From Marivita hallyeonensis (lineage in GTDB: Bacteria > Pseudomonadota > Alphaproteobacteria > Rhodobacterales > Rhodobacteraceae), in assembly GCF_900129875.1 (NCBI RefSeq), contig NZ_FQXC01000004.1, positions 496,001 through 560,000 on the forward strand: a stretch of 64,000 bases of DNA, written 5' to 3'. Of this stretch, positions 53,937-60,987 are shown in pieces (position 1 is the stretch's first letter; each line of letters begins with the position of its first letter). The position numbers and the translations under genes are program-made. The notes beneath the pieces were generated by a model, which saw nothing but the letters and a program-made list of their open reading frames with translations, was not told the DNA's origin and searched no databases.

Positions 53937-54695
53937 TTACCGAGATTTCTCGGATTTGATCGCGCGGCGGAGTTCCTCGACCAGCAGCGTCTCCGGCTGT
54001 CCGCTGTCCCGCGCCAGACGCCGCAGGCCGAAATGCACATGCGCCATTTCCTGATAATAGCTCGTGAAGGCATAGTTCGTCGCCGCCCCGGCCGCCGCGC
54101 CAAGAATTGGCACGGTCTGCGCCGCCAGCTTCTGACCCAGCACAGTCGCCAGTCGGGGTGCCACGGATTTCATGATCCCGTGAACCGCCGTGCCGGTCAG
54201 CGTCACGCGTGTCGTGAGGAACGCCATATTGGCGCCGTCATCGTCCTCCAGTGGGCCGGCACTGGCGAAGACGGTCATGCAATCGGCCAGCATGTCCGGG
54301 TCGTTAGCGTCGAACCCGTATTCCGCCGCGATCCCCTGAATCGTGCGCAGGAGAACAGTTGTGGTTACCGGCAGCTCGGCCAGCGCGGTGGGAAGGCCAC
54401 CTGCCCCACCGACCGCGCCCATGGCGGTGGTCAGGGCGGTGTTGAGCCAGCCTTTTTGATCCGGCACCACGCCACGCGATTGTTTCGCTGCGTGCAGGGC
54501 GACGGTCAGCGCGCGCTCCGTGGCGCTTTCCAAACCCAGTTTCACGGGGTCAGGCAGACGTTCGAGAAGGTTCTCCGCCCGTCCGCCGATCATGTTGAGA
54601 ACCTGCAGGCCAACCCCACCCGCTGCCCTGTGGCGGCGCGCGAGCTCGGCGATGGTTTTGTTGGTGTCCAGCGGGACAAGGTCAGTACCGGTCAT
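53937..54695 (-). CDS. EcsC family protein
   Basis: A 252-aa protein of the EcsC family, named for a Bacillus ABC-transporter-linked protein of unknown function. It shows AAKQSRGVVPDQKGWLNTALT, an Ala/Gly-rich amphipathic middle (TTAMGAVGGAGGLPTALAEL, ~95-115) that probably associates with membrane, and VPILGAAAGAATNYAFTSYY with AHVHFGLRRLA near the end. No transporter genes are adjacent. The last codons form a short perfect hairpin (CCGAGA/TCTCGG). Start at 54695. Confidence 0.88.
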   Translation of the reverse strand: MTGTDLVPLDTNKTIAELARRHRAAGGVGLQVLNMIGGRAENLLERLPDPVKLGLESATERALTVALHAAKQSRGVVPDQKGWLNTALTTAMGAVGGAGGLPTALAELPVTTTVLLRTIQGIAAEYGFDANDPDMLADCMTVFASAGPLEDDDGANMAFLTTRVTLTGTAVHGIMKSVAPRLATVLGQKLAAQTVPILGAAAGAATNYAFTSYYQEMAHVHFGLRRLARDSGQPETLLVEELRRAIKSEKSR

Positions 54696-54726
54696 GTTTC
54701 ATAGATTGGGTCATTCCGCCGCCGCT

Positions 54727-55212
54727 TCAAGCGTCCCCGGTCACTTCGCCTGCGACACCGTCCCACGCATGCTCGGCCAGAGGCAGTCCCAGGACCCGGT
54801 CCGGGTTGGTCGGCGGCGGCATGATCACATGCGGCAAGCGCTCGAACCCGAAGCGCCCGTAATAGGGTGCGTCGCCCACGAGGAGAACCCGCAACCAGCC
54901 ATCGCTGCGCGCCTGTTCGACCGAGTCGCGGATCATTGCGCCGCCCAAGCCTTCACCCTGCGCCGTCGGATGAACGGCAATGGGGCCCAGCAGAAGCGTC
55001 CGGTGGCCACTCACCCGCACTGGCCAGTACCGGATCGCACCGCCAAGGATGCCCGCCTCGTCCCGCGCAACACGGGACAGTGCCGCGATCGGGGCCACAC
55101 CGTCGCGCAGGCGGTAGGAACTCAGCGCCTCGCGTCCGGGCGCGAAACACAGGTCGTAAAGCGCTTCGACCTCCCACCAATCTTCTTTGGTTTCCGGGCT
55201 CAGGGTGAACAT
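54727..55212 (-). CDS. GNAT family N-acetyltransferase (YhbS-like)
   Basis: Acetyltransferase of 161 aa. It shows LLGPIAVHPTAQGEGLGGAMI (acetyl-CoA loop QGEGLG), VLLVGDAPYYGRFGFER and the C-terminal proline-rich PPPTNPDRVLGLPLAEHA, all typical of the YhbS group. The ATG at 55212 begins MFTLSPETKED with GAGCGG upstream; a longer in-frame extension is cysteine-rich and unlike the family. It is divergent from the flavin reductase gene. Confidence 0.9.
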   Translation of the reverse strand: MFTLSPETKEDWWEVEALYDLCFAPGREALSSYRLRDGVAPIAALSRVARDEAGILGGAIRYWPVRVSGHRTLLLGPIAVHPTAQGEGLGGAMIRDSVEQARSDGWLRVLLVGDAPYYGRFGFERLPHVIMPPPTNPDRVLGLPLAEHAWDGVAGEVTGDA

Positions 55213-55312
55213 GACACCGCTCTTCGTTGACGCGCGGCACACCCCCGTGCATTCCGCTGCGAAACGGCCTATCACGCAGGGAAATTTTCGGCAAACAGGG
55301 AAGCTCACCCGT

Positions 55313-55921
55313 ATGTTCTACCGCCCAGAGGACGGCCACGGCCTGCCGCACAATCCGTTCAACGCCATCGTCACACCCCGCCCCATCGGCTGGATCGCGA
55401 CGCGTGGAAAAGACGGGCACGACAACCTCGCACCCTATTCGTTTTTCAACGCCGTCGCCTACGTGCCGCCGCAGGTGATGTTCGCCTCCACCTCCACCAA
55501 ACCGGATCGCGGCGACACGAAAGACAGCGTTGCGCAGATCCGGGAAACCGGAGTGTTTGCCGTGAATATCGTGGAATACGCCATGCGGGACGTGATGAAC
55601 CAATCCTCGGGCGCGTGGGACAAGGATGTGGACGAGTTCGAGCTGGCCGGGATCGAGAAGGCCGAGTGCGAGACCATCGACTGCCCGCGCGTGGCAAAAG
55701 CCCCGGCGACGCTGGAGTGCAAGCTGACGCAGATCCTGCAGCTGGAGGGCGCGTCGAACTTCGCGGTGTTCGGAGAGGTCACCGGTGTGCATATGCGGGA
55801 CGACTGCTTGAAGGACGGCATGTTCGACGTGCTGAGCTTCAACCCGCTGACCCGGATGGGGTATCGCGATTATTCGGTGATCCGCGAAAAGTTCAGCCTC
55901 AAACGCCCCGGCGAGGAATAG
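55313..55921 (+). CDS. Flavin reductase family protein
   Basis: FMN-binding protein of 202 aa. The split-barrel fold signatures are VTPRPIGWIATRGKDGHDNLAPYSFFNAV (cores TPRPIGWIAT and NLAPYSFFNA), DTKDSVAQIRETGVFAVN and the C-terminal FNPLTRMGYRDYSVI. Such proteins reduce flavins or act as small oxidoreductases; the partner is unknown. ATG at 55313 is the family-typical start (MFYRPEDG). It is followed by a 146-base gap with tandem hairpins, then the Lin0512 pair. Confidence 0.9.
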   Translation: MFYRPEDGHGLPHNPFNAIVTPRPIGWIATRGKDGHDNLAPYSFFNAVAYVPPQVMFASTSTKPDRGDTKDSVAQIRETGVFAVNIVEYAMRDVMNQSSGAWDKDVDEFELAGIEKAECETIDCPRVAKAPATLECKLTQILQLEGASNFAVFGEVTGVHMRDDCLKDGMFDVLSFNPLTRMGYRDYSVIREKFSLKRPGEE

Positions 55922-55959
55922 GTCACCATGCATATCCAGGGCTCCGCCCATTCTCACCT

Positions 55960-56027
55960 CAAACCTTCCCCCGGATGGTTTGTGTGCCGGAGGCACAACC
56001 GGTTCGAATTGTTTCGCGCGCGAAACA
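55960..56027. repeat. Tandem hairpins between flavin reductase and Lin0512 genes
   Basis: CAAACC-N11-GGTTTG (55960-55982) abuts TGTGCC-GGA-GGCACA (55983-55997). After 12 bases comes the 18-base perfect palindrome TGTTTCGCGCGCGAAACA (56010-56027). The design is like elements B and C, without their conserved tail. Confidence 0.6.
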
Positions 56028-56067
56028 TTGGGTCCGATCCGGTCCTTTAAGAAAAGGTAAATAAGAC

Positions 56068-56418
56068 ATGGCTCTGAAACGTCTGCTGACCGAATTCGGC
56101 ATGGGCAGTTCGCTGCGGCGGCAGGACTATACCGAGGCCGCGTCGCGCGCCGTGCGGGACGCTCTGTGGCACAACTCGATCAATCTCGCCGAGCTTTACG
56201 GCAAGGAGAAATCCGAGATGCAGATCACGGTCGAGGTGGGCGTGCAGCAGCCCGATCAGATCGACACCCGTACGATCCGTACGCTGTTTCCGTACGGTCA
56301 GATCGAGGTCATCGCCCGCAAGGGTGGTCTGGACGTGCCGCGTTCGGATGGCGGCAAGCCAACGGTTATCGCCAATGTCGCGATCTCGGTCGCGCTGGAT
56401 GTGGAGGGCACGGCATGA
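56068..56418 (+). CDS. Lin0512 family protein (copy 1)
   Basis: A 116-aa protein of a small conserved family without established function. It begins MALKRLLTEFGMGSSLRRQDYTEAASRAVRDAL (cores EFGMGSSLRRQDYTEAA and RAVRDAL), the GMG...QDYTKA pattern of the family, and continues with ITVEVGVQQPDQIDTRTI and KPTVIANVAISVAL. It overlaps the second copy by four bases, so the two may form a heteromeric complex. Ribosome-binding site AAAGGTAA upstream. Confidence 0.88.
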   Translation: MALKRLLTEFGMGSSLRRQDYTEAASRAVRDALWHNSINLAELYGKEKSEMQITVEVGVQQPDQIDTRTIRTLFPYGQIEVIARKGGLDVPRSDGGKPTVIANVAISVALDVEGTA

Positions 56419-56759
56419 GCGATCAGCGCTTCATCATCGAAATGGGCATGGGCAATGACCAATACGGGATGGACTACACCAAGGCCGCCGCCCGCGCGAT
56501 CGAGGACGCGATCCGGCATTCCTCGATCCCGCTCTTCGACGCCACCGGCCTGTCCCACGACGCGATGCGGGTTCAGGTCACTGTGGGCGTTGCTGAGCCG
56601 GACAAGGTGGATTGTGCCGCGCTCATTGCCTCCCTCCCCCGTGGCCGGGCCGAGGTCAAAGCCGTCGAAGGAGGCTTGAATGTGGTCAATCCTGACAGCG
56701 GCAATACGCTTGTGATTGCAACCGCGGCGGTGGAGGCGTTTTTGCCGAAGCAAACTTGA
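56415..56759 (+). CDS. Lin0512 family protein (copy 2)
   Basis: A 114-aa paralogue of the preceding gene: IEMGMGNDQYGMDYTKAAARAIEDAI (cores EMGMGND and DYTKAAARAIEDAI), VQVTVGVAEPDKVDCAAL and NTLVIATAAVEAFL. It starts within the end of copy 1 (ATGA), implying coupled translation and a fixed ratio. Both copies retain the N-terminal GMG and DYTxAA blocks, so neither looks degenerate. Function unknown. Confidence 0.88.
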   Translation: MSDQRFIIEMGMGNDQYGMDYTKAAARAIEDAIRHSSIPLFDATGLSHDAMRVQVTVGVAEPDKVDCAALIASLPRGRAEVKAVEGGLNVVNPDSGNTLVIATAAVEAFLPKQT

Positions 56760-56820
56760 TCGCGAAGTATTGTCACTTTGCGACGATTCCATCCTAAGGT
56801 ATCGACGCGGAGGATCGGCG

Positions 56821-57210
56821 ATGTCAGAGCGACTGCTTGGTGGATGCAAATGTGGGGCGGTGCGCTACGAAGGCACCCGTTTGGATGCTCCGATGTTTCG
56901 TTGCCACTGTCGGGATTGCCAACACCTGACAGGCTCGGGTCATTCAGAGATGATGCCTCTCGCACTCGAAGATTTCACGATTACCGAGACCTGCAAAACC
57001 TAAAGAATGGTGGGTGGTTCGGGGCAGTTCACCTTCAGCGGATTCTGTCCGACTTGCGGGTCTCAGATCACGCGGAACAGCCAAAGGATAAGTGATCGGA
57101 TATACGTTCACGCGTCTTCACTGGACGACCCCGGAAAATATGAACCAGAGAAATCGATTTACCCGAACTCTGCGCAGGCGTGGGATGAAGTTGCGATCAT
57201 AAAGGGGTAA
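56821..57210 (+). pseudogene. GFA family (glutathione-dependent formaldehyde-activating-like) gene with in-frame stop
   Basis: The frame encodes the normal GFA zinc-protein layout over 130 codons: GGCKCGAVRYEG, FRCHCRDCQHLTG, then FSGFCPTCGSQITRN and LDDPGKYEPEKSIYP. It is broken by one TAA at 57001-57003, right after FTITETCKT. The frame is the same on both sides, so a single substitution explains it, or a real stop gives a 60-aa fragment. All zinc cysteines are otherwise intact, so the lesion looks recent. Confidence 0.8.
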
Positions 57211-57222
57211 CCAGGGCTCGGA

Positions 57223-57288
57223 GCGGTCACTCGGCAGATTTGGGTCAGCGGCTGCTCAGCGGACAAACCGCCCTTTCGCTGCGGCTGC
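57223..57288 (+). repeat. Dispersed direct repeat, copy 1
   Basis: The 40-base core at 57223-57262 (GCGGTCACTCGGCAGATTT...GCTCAGCGG) matches 59130-59169 in 38 of 40 positions, and a second shared block TTCGCTGCGGCTGC follows. The two copies bracket the YwqG-like and VOC genes. Confidence 0.75.
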
Positions 57289-57345
57289 CTGAATGGCTGC
57301 TTTTGGAGTGGATCGGCTGTGGAAGCGGATTGGCCCCAAGGTGGC

Positions 57346-58257
57346 TTAGGCGCAGTCCCATGTAAGGTAAGCCTTCTGAAAATCTCTTTGCAAAAGGGCT
57401 TCACGACTGATCATCACATTCAACTCGCCGCCGTCACCTAGATTGATTTCGTCGTCGCAGCCCATGTGGAACAAGATGCGGTTGAGATTCTGGCACTCAG
57501 GACAGCTGGCCCTAACGTCTTGCTGCACAAATCTTGGATGTCCTCCTACCCAATGGTCGCCATACCCATTGACGATCTGCTCGGTCCTGGCTTCCCAATT
57601 ATCCATAAAGGCAGCAACCTCTTCACTTTCAGGGAGCCTATTTTCCATTGACGGATCGCTCTCTTCAAATGGCCAGTTGTACGGATTTCCCGGTGCGACA
57701 TCTGGTTCAAAAATCAAGGGTAGTCCTACCCGTCGTGCCTTTTCACTGAAATCTCTTGTCTGACGGGTGGTCTTCTGAATTTCATCAGGAACAACAAGAA
57801 GCTGATCAGTTTGCGGATCGGGCTCCCATCTTATCACCCGGTCACATTCACCTGTATCGTCAATCATCTCGAAAGACGAAAAGATTTGAAGAACTCCACG
57901 CGTGGGGAAGCCTTCCAAGCGAGGCAACTCTGAGAAGTTTACTTGAGCAACGAAGGCCATGGGAAAGTCGTTGTGCGGATTTCTCGGCCATGACGTGTCC
58001 TGACCTATTGCGAGCGGTGCACCGCCGATCCGGCTCTCTTGTGGCGAGCTTGGAGGCCTCGACTGGACGATGGCTTTTGCGATGGGCAATGCACATTCTT
58101 CAATCGCGTTCCAGAACGATTGTGCTTCAGCAAGCGTGATGCGAGGTGCCCCCTCCGCTTCACGTCTGAGCCTAGGTTGCCATACGAGTCTATTCATCAG
58201 CCATGGGGCTGCAAACAGAGTAGCTATGACCGCTGCATAGAAGAGAACTGTGTCCAT
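57346..58257 (-). CDS. DUF1963 / YwqG-like protein with N-terminal membrane anchor
   Basis: A 303-aa protein. Residues ~4-22 form one hydrophobic helix (LFYAAVIATLFAAPWLM). The rest is a soluble YwqG-like domain with SRIGGAPLAIGQDTSWP, MAFVAQVNFSELPRLEGFP, GVLQIFSSFEM and the C-terminal Cys pair in ASCPECQNLN preceding ILFHMGCDDEINLGDGG. Function unknown. Base composition is clearly lower in GC than in the core genes, and it lies between two copies of a dispersed repeat, so recent acquisition is likely. Confidence 0.8.
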   Translation of the reverse strand: MDTVLFYAAVIATLFAAPWLMNRLVWQPRLRREAEGAPRITLAEAQSFWNAIEECALPIAKAIVQSRPPSSPQESRIGGAPLAIGQDTSWPRNPHNDFPMAFVAQVNFSELPRLEGFPTRGVLQIFSSFEMIDDTGECDRVIRWEPDPQTDQLLVVPDEIQKTTRQTRDFSEKARRVGLPLIFEPDVAPGNPYNWPFEESDPSMENRLPESEEVAAFMDNWEARTEQIVNGYGDHWVGGHPRFVQQDVRASCPECQNLNRILFHMGCDDEINLGDGGELNVMISREALLQRDFQKAYLTWDCA

Positions 58258-58680
58258 AGGTAAGCTTCCGAAAATCTCTGCACATTTTGGAAATGAAAAC
58301 TGTCAACATTGTGTCTGCTACTGGCATCATTCACGACGGCTAAGCAGACCTTAGCGGCGCCGCAGAAATCCGGTCACTCTGGTCTCCAAGCAGCCGTTGC
58401 CTCGAAAACGCTGGATGCAACACGAACTGTGCCAGCGCCGAGCCGAGGGGTGGCGCTGCAACCCAAGTTCGTGGCGCTATGTGGCCACCAAGTCATTTCT
58501 CGGATGCTCTGCGCGCTGACGGGAGCCAAAGCGCCTTCCCGTGGCATCGGGCCGGCGCTGGCACGGCGGCCTTCGGCCTTGAGTCGTGCCGGGTGAGGTG
58601 AAAGGATGACGGCTACGCGGGACGTAGCTGCCTTTTGCAGTGTTTCGCCCAATGACTGCGTTGTGTTTTACTGACCGCGA
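58258..58680. other. Gene-free region with an inverted repeat
   Basis: No supported gene. It contains inverted arms GTGCCAGCGCCGAGCCGA (58429-58446) and TCGGGCCGGCGCTGGCAC (58547-58564), matching in 16 of 18 positions around 100 bases. The rest looks like eroded sequence; short frames here have no recognisable product. Confidence 0.5.
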
Positions 58681-59025
58681 TCAGGCATCATGAAAGAAGT
58701 AAAACTTGTTGGCGCAGTGATCCTCGACGGTAAATTGCCTTAGACCCCATGGCTTGAGCTCCAGTTCGTCAGTGATATTCGCGCCGCGTCGAGCCAAATC
58801 CGTCTGCATGGCTTCCAAGTCTTCGCAAAACACCCAGAAAGTGCTACCCGGCCGTCCTTCAATCGTTTCTCTGAAGAATATTGAGCAATCGCCGTGTGAG
58901 ACGGCTCCAATCTTGCCCGCTTCATTGTACCATCTGATCTCAAAGCCAAGTCTGTCGCGATAGTATTCTTGCGCAGTTCGCACATTGGGGACCGGTAGTT
59001 CTGGCGTTGGCTGCGAAAAACCCAT
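58681..59025 (-). CDS. VOC (glyoxalase/bleomycin-resistance) family protein
   Basis: A single-domain VOC protein of 114 aa: ELPVPNVRTAQEYYRDRLGFEI, FRETIEGRPGSTFWVFCEDL and WGLRQFTVEDHCANKFYFF. The pattern is typical of bleomycin-resistance-like binding proteins that dimerise to form the ligand site. The metal-ligand His of true glyoxalase I is not evident at the first position. Start at 59025 with TGAGG upstream. It lies alone in the accessory stretch between repeat copies. Confidence 0.85.
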   Translation of the reverse strand: MGFSQPTPELPVPNVRTAQEYYRDRLGFEIRWYNEAGKIGAVSHGDCSIFFRETIEGRPGSTFWVFCEDLEAMQTDLARRGANITDELELKPWGLRQFTVEDHCANKFYFFHDA

Positions 59026-59129
59026 CAAAAAACCTCAGTTCGCTTGTGATTCACAGAGTGTAGCACGTGGGCGATCTGCCCGGAGGGGACATTCGTGAAC
59101 ACCGCAGCATCAGGCAGTCTGGGCCCACA

Positions 59130-59196
59130 GCGGTCACTCGGCAGATTTCGGTCAGCGGCAGCTCAGCGGGACGGAGGGGAGTTTCGCTACGGCTGC
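59130..59196 (+). repeat. Dispersed direct repeat, copy 2
   Basis: Second copy of the repeat at 57223-57288, with 38 of 40 core positions identical (59130-59169) and the block TTCGCTACGGCTGC at its end. It lies in the ~200-base gap before the SDR gene's stop. Confidence 0.75.
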
Positions 59197-59224
59197 GCGA
59201 AGGTCTGCTTCGTCGGCTGGTCGT

Positions 59225-59824
59225 TTATTCCACGATCACCACCTGCCCGGTCAGAGCGCCCTCAACGCATTTTGCATACGCCAGCCCGACATCATGTGAT
59301 GCCACAGGCTTATGACCATGAAACCAAGCGCCATAGCGCGCTGCGGAGACGTCCAGCATTCCAGGACTGACGACATTCACTCTCAACCCGCGCGGCATCT
59401 CTATTGCCGCTCCTTTGACGAAGCCAGCCAGCGCCCCATTGGCGGTCGCGGCATTTGACCCCATACGGATCGGATCGCGATCAAGCACGCCGCTAGTCAG
59501 TGTGAAGGAGCCGCCATCCGATACGACATCCAGCCCGGCGAGGACGAGGTTCACCTGCCCCATCACCTTTTGCCGTAGCCCGACCATGAACTTCTCTTGG
59601 TCCATATCTGACAAGGGCGCGAAGGTTGCATCGCCTGCGCAAGATACGACAGCATCAACGGTGCCGACCTTGTCATAGAGTGACTTCACCGCATTCAGGT
59701 CGCCAACATCGACCTGAAAGTCTCCGGAGGAACGGCCTACAGTGACGATTTCATGTCTCTGTTCAAGTTCTTTGCAGGCGGCTCGCCCGATATCGCCAAA
59801 CGCGCCGACGACGATTATCCTCAT
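59225..59824 (-). CDS. Atypical short-chain dehydrogenase
   Basis: A 199-aa SDR-fold protein with the cofactor motif IIVVGAFGDIGRAACKEL, VSCAGDATFAPL in place of the usual NNAG, the Ser region FTLTSGVLDRDP and INVVSP-like LRVNVVSPGML. The catalytic Tyr-x3-Lys is not present: the equivalent stretch reads NAATANGALAGFVKGAA. It belongs to the group of short SDRs lacking that Tyr, whose activity is unclear. It overlaps the merR gene by four bases and is expressed with it from a MerR-type promoter. Confidence 0.87.
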   Translation of the reverse strand: MRIIVVGAFGDIGRAACKELEQRHEIVTVGRSSGDFQVDVGDLNAVKSLYDKVGTVDAVVSCAGDATFAPLSDMDQEKFMVGLRQKVMGQVNLVLAGLDVVSDGGSFTLTSGVLDRDPIRMGSNAATANGALAGFVKGAAIEMPRGLRVNVVSPGMLDVSAARYGAWFHGHKPVASHDVGLAYAKCVEGALTGQVVIVE

Positions 59825-60183
59825 ATCTGATCCTTCATTATCTCATCGTACTTTTGCAGCTTTCGGTCGAGGATTGTTCGGCAGCGCTCCAACTCCACTA
59901 GTCGAGCCTTAAGGCTCTGTCGGTGTGCTAGAAGCGCCGTCCTGCGTATTGGGATTGTTGTATCGCCTGATGCATACAAGTCGGCGAACCTGCGCATCTC
60001 CGACATCGACATCCCAGTCGCGCGCAGTGATGCCAGCAACTCCAGCCAGTCGGCATCCGTCTTTGAAAACCGGCGGTTTCCATCCGCCCCGCGTTGGACT
60101 AACGGACAGAGTCCGGATTTCTCATAAAAGCGTATCGTTGAAACGCTGAGCCCGGTCAGCTCAGCTACTTCTGAAATCTTCAT
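59821..60183 (-). CDS. MerR family transcriptional regulator
   Basis: Regulator of 120 aa beginning MKISEVAELTGLSVSTIRFYEKSGL (winged helix; cores VAELTGLSVSTIRFYE), followed by DGNRRFSKTDADWLELL and a coiled-coil dimerisation helix (HRQSLKARLVELERCRTIL). No conserved metal cysteines are seen, so it probably senses an organic ligand or stress. ATG at 60183 follows AAAGGGTGTGACCGC. It controls itself and the SDR gene, judging from the 19-base-spacer promoter just upstream. Confidence 0.92.
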   Translation of the reverse strand: MKISEVAELTGLSVSTIRFYEKSGLCPLVQRGADGNRRFSKTDADWLELLASLRATGMSMSEMRRFADLYASGDTTIPIRRTALLAHRQSLKARLVELERCRTILDRKLQKYDEIMKDQI

Positions 60184-60206
60184 GCGGTCACACCCTTTCA
60201 CTCAGG

Positions 60207-60237
60207 TTCATACCGACCTGAAGCTACTTTAGGTCAA
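60207..60237 (-). promoter_or_regulatory. MerR-type promoter with 19-base spacer and operator
   Basis: On the minus strand, TTGACC (60237-60232) and TATGAA (60212-60207) are separated by 19 bases, the over-long spacing used by MerR activators. A 21-base near-palindrome (60215-60235; GACCT...AGGTC, 8 of 10 half-site matches) fills the spacer. Confidence 0.7.
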
Positions 60238-60364
60238 GCATCTTCATCAGACTTGATCGTGAAAGCTACCGTTCGTGCGCTGCGCAACATCGGTCAAAAT
60301 GAGCTCTTTTCTGCCGTTCGGAACGCTGCGTTGCAGCGCGGCATGACGTGCCGTCTGCGCAGGT

Positions 60365-60952
60365 CTAACGAGGCACCGCGTAACGCTCCCATTGGCCGTC
60401 GGTGCGTTCGCGGTAGGTGATCGTGTAGGGCGCGGTGGTCCAGCAGAGGAGGTCCTCCTGCAGGTTGTCGAGGACCCAGGTTCCGTGTGTTGTCTCGACC
60501 AGCAGAAGCGCGTGTGGGACGGGGGGTGCGTTCTTCAGGGCAAGCGCAAGGGTGAAAGCCGCGCTGGGGAGACCCGCTTCGGTCAGTTGCCTGCGCTTTT
60601 CGAGCGCGATGTCTTCGCAATCCCCCTGGCAGTTGAAGGGGTAGTCCCAGACGTCTTCGAGGCCGTGAAACTGCCAATCGGGGACAACCGTGATCTCTGC
60701 ATTCACCTTGGCGTTGATCTGCGCGATCTTGGCATGAGTGTCAGATGTCCACTCCAGCACCTCAGGCCCGGTGAGCTCACACGCGCCGTCGTATTGCAGG
60801 CAGAACTCGACGTAGGTCTCTGGCGGGGCGATGACGCGATCCACAGGCAGGTGCATTTGGAGACACGTATCCTGAGCCTGCACTTCGTCGGGCGCGGCAA
60901 GCCCAGCGACGCAGGCCAAGACACAAAGGCTCAGGCAGGTTTTGACGTTCAC
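60365..60952 (-). CDS. Bacterial transglutaminase-like cysteine peptidase (BTLCP)
   Basis: Periplasmic protein of 195 aa with a signal peptide (CLSLCVLACVAGLAA, ~6-20) and a papain/transglutaminase-like domain. The catalytic triad is visible as C112 in GDCEDIALEKR, H147 in VPHALLLVET and D162 in WVLDNL. Related proteins (LapG class) cut surface adhesins, but members without a nearby adhesin and LapD-like sensor are of unknown target; none is in the window. Start GTG at 60952; ribosome-binding site weak. Confidence 0.9.
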   Translation of the reverse strand: MNVKTCLSLCVLACVAGLAAPDEVQAQDTCLQMHLPVDRVIAPPETYVEFCLQYDGACELTGPEVLEWTSDTHAKIAQINAKVNAEITVVPDWQFHGLEDVWDYPFNCQGDCEDIALEKRRQLTEAGLPSAAFTLALALKNAPPVPHALLLVETTHGTWVLDNLQEDLLCWTTAPYTITYRERTDGQWERYAVPR

Positions 60953-60987
60953 GTCAGAAGTCTAGCACGGCCCAGCGGTTTTGCCGA

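Noticed and set aside
53937-53960. Hairpin CCGAGA/TCTCGG at the end of the EcsC gene as a terminator
   Set aside because: It lies within the last codons and is not followed by a T-run on the gene's strand.
58309-58652. Overlapping short frames on both strands in the gene-free accessory region
   Set aside because: No motif, no start signal and Ser/Arg/Pro-rich translation typical of non-coding GC-rich DNA.
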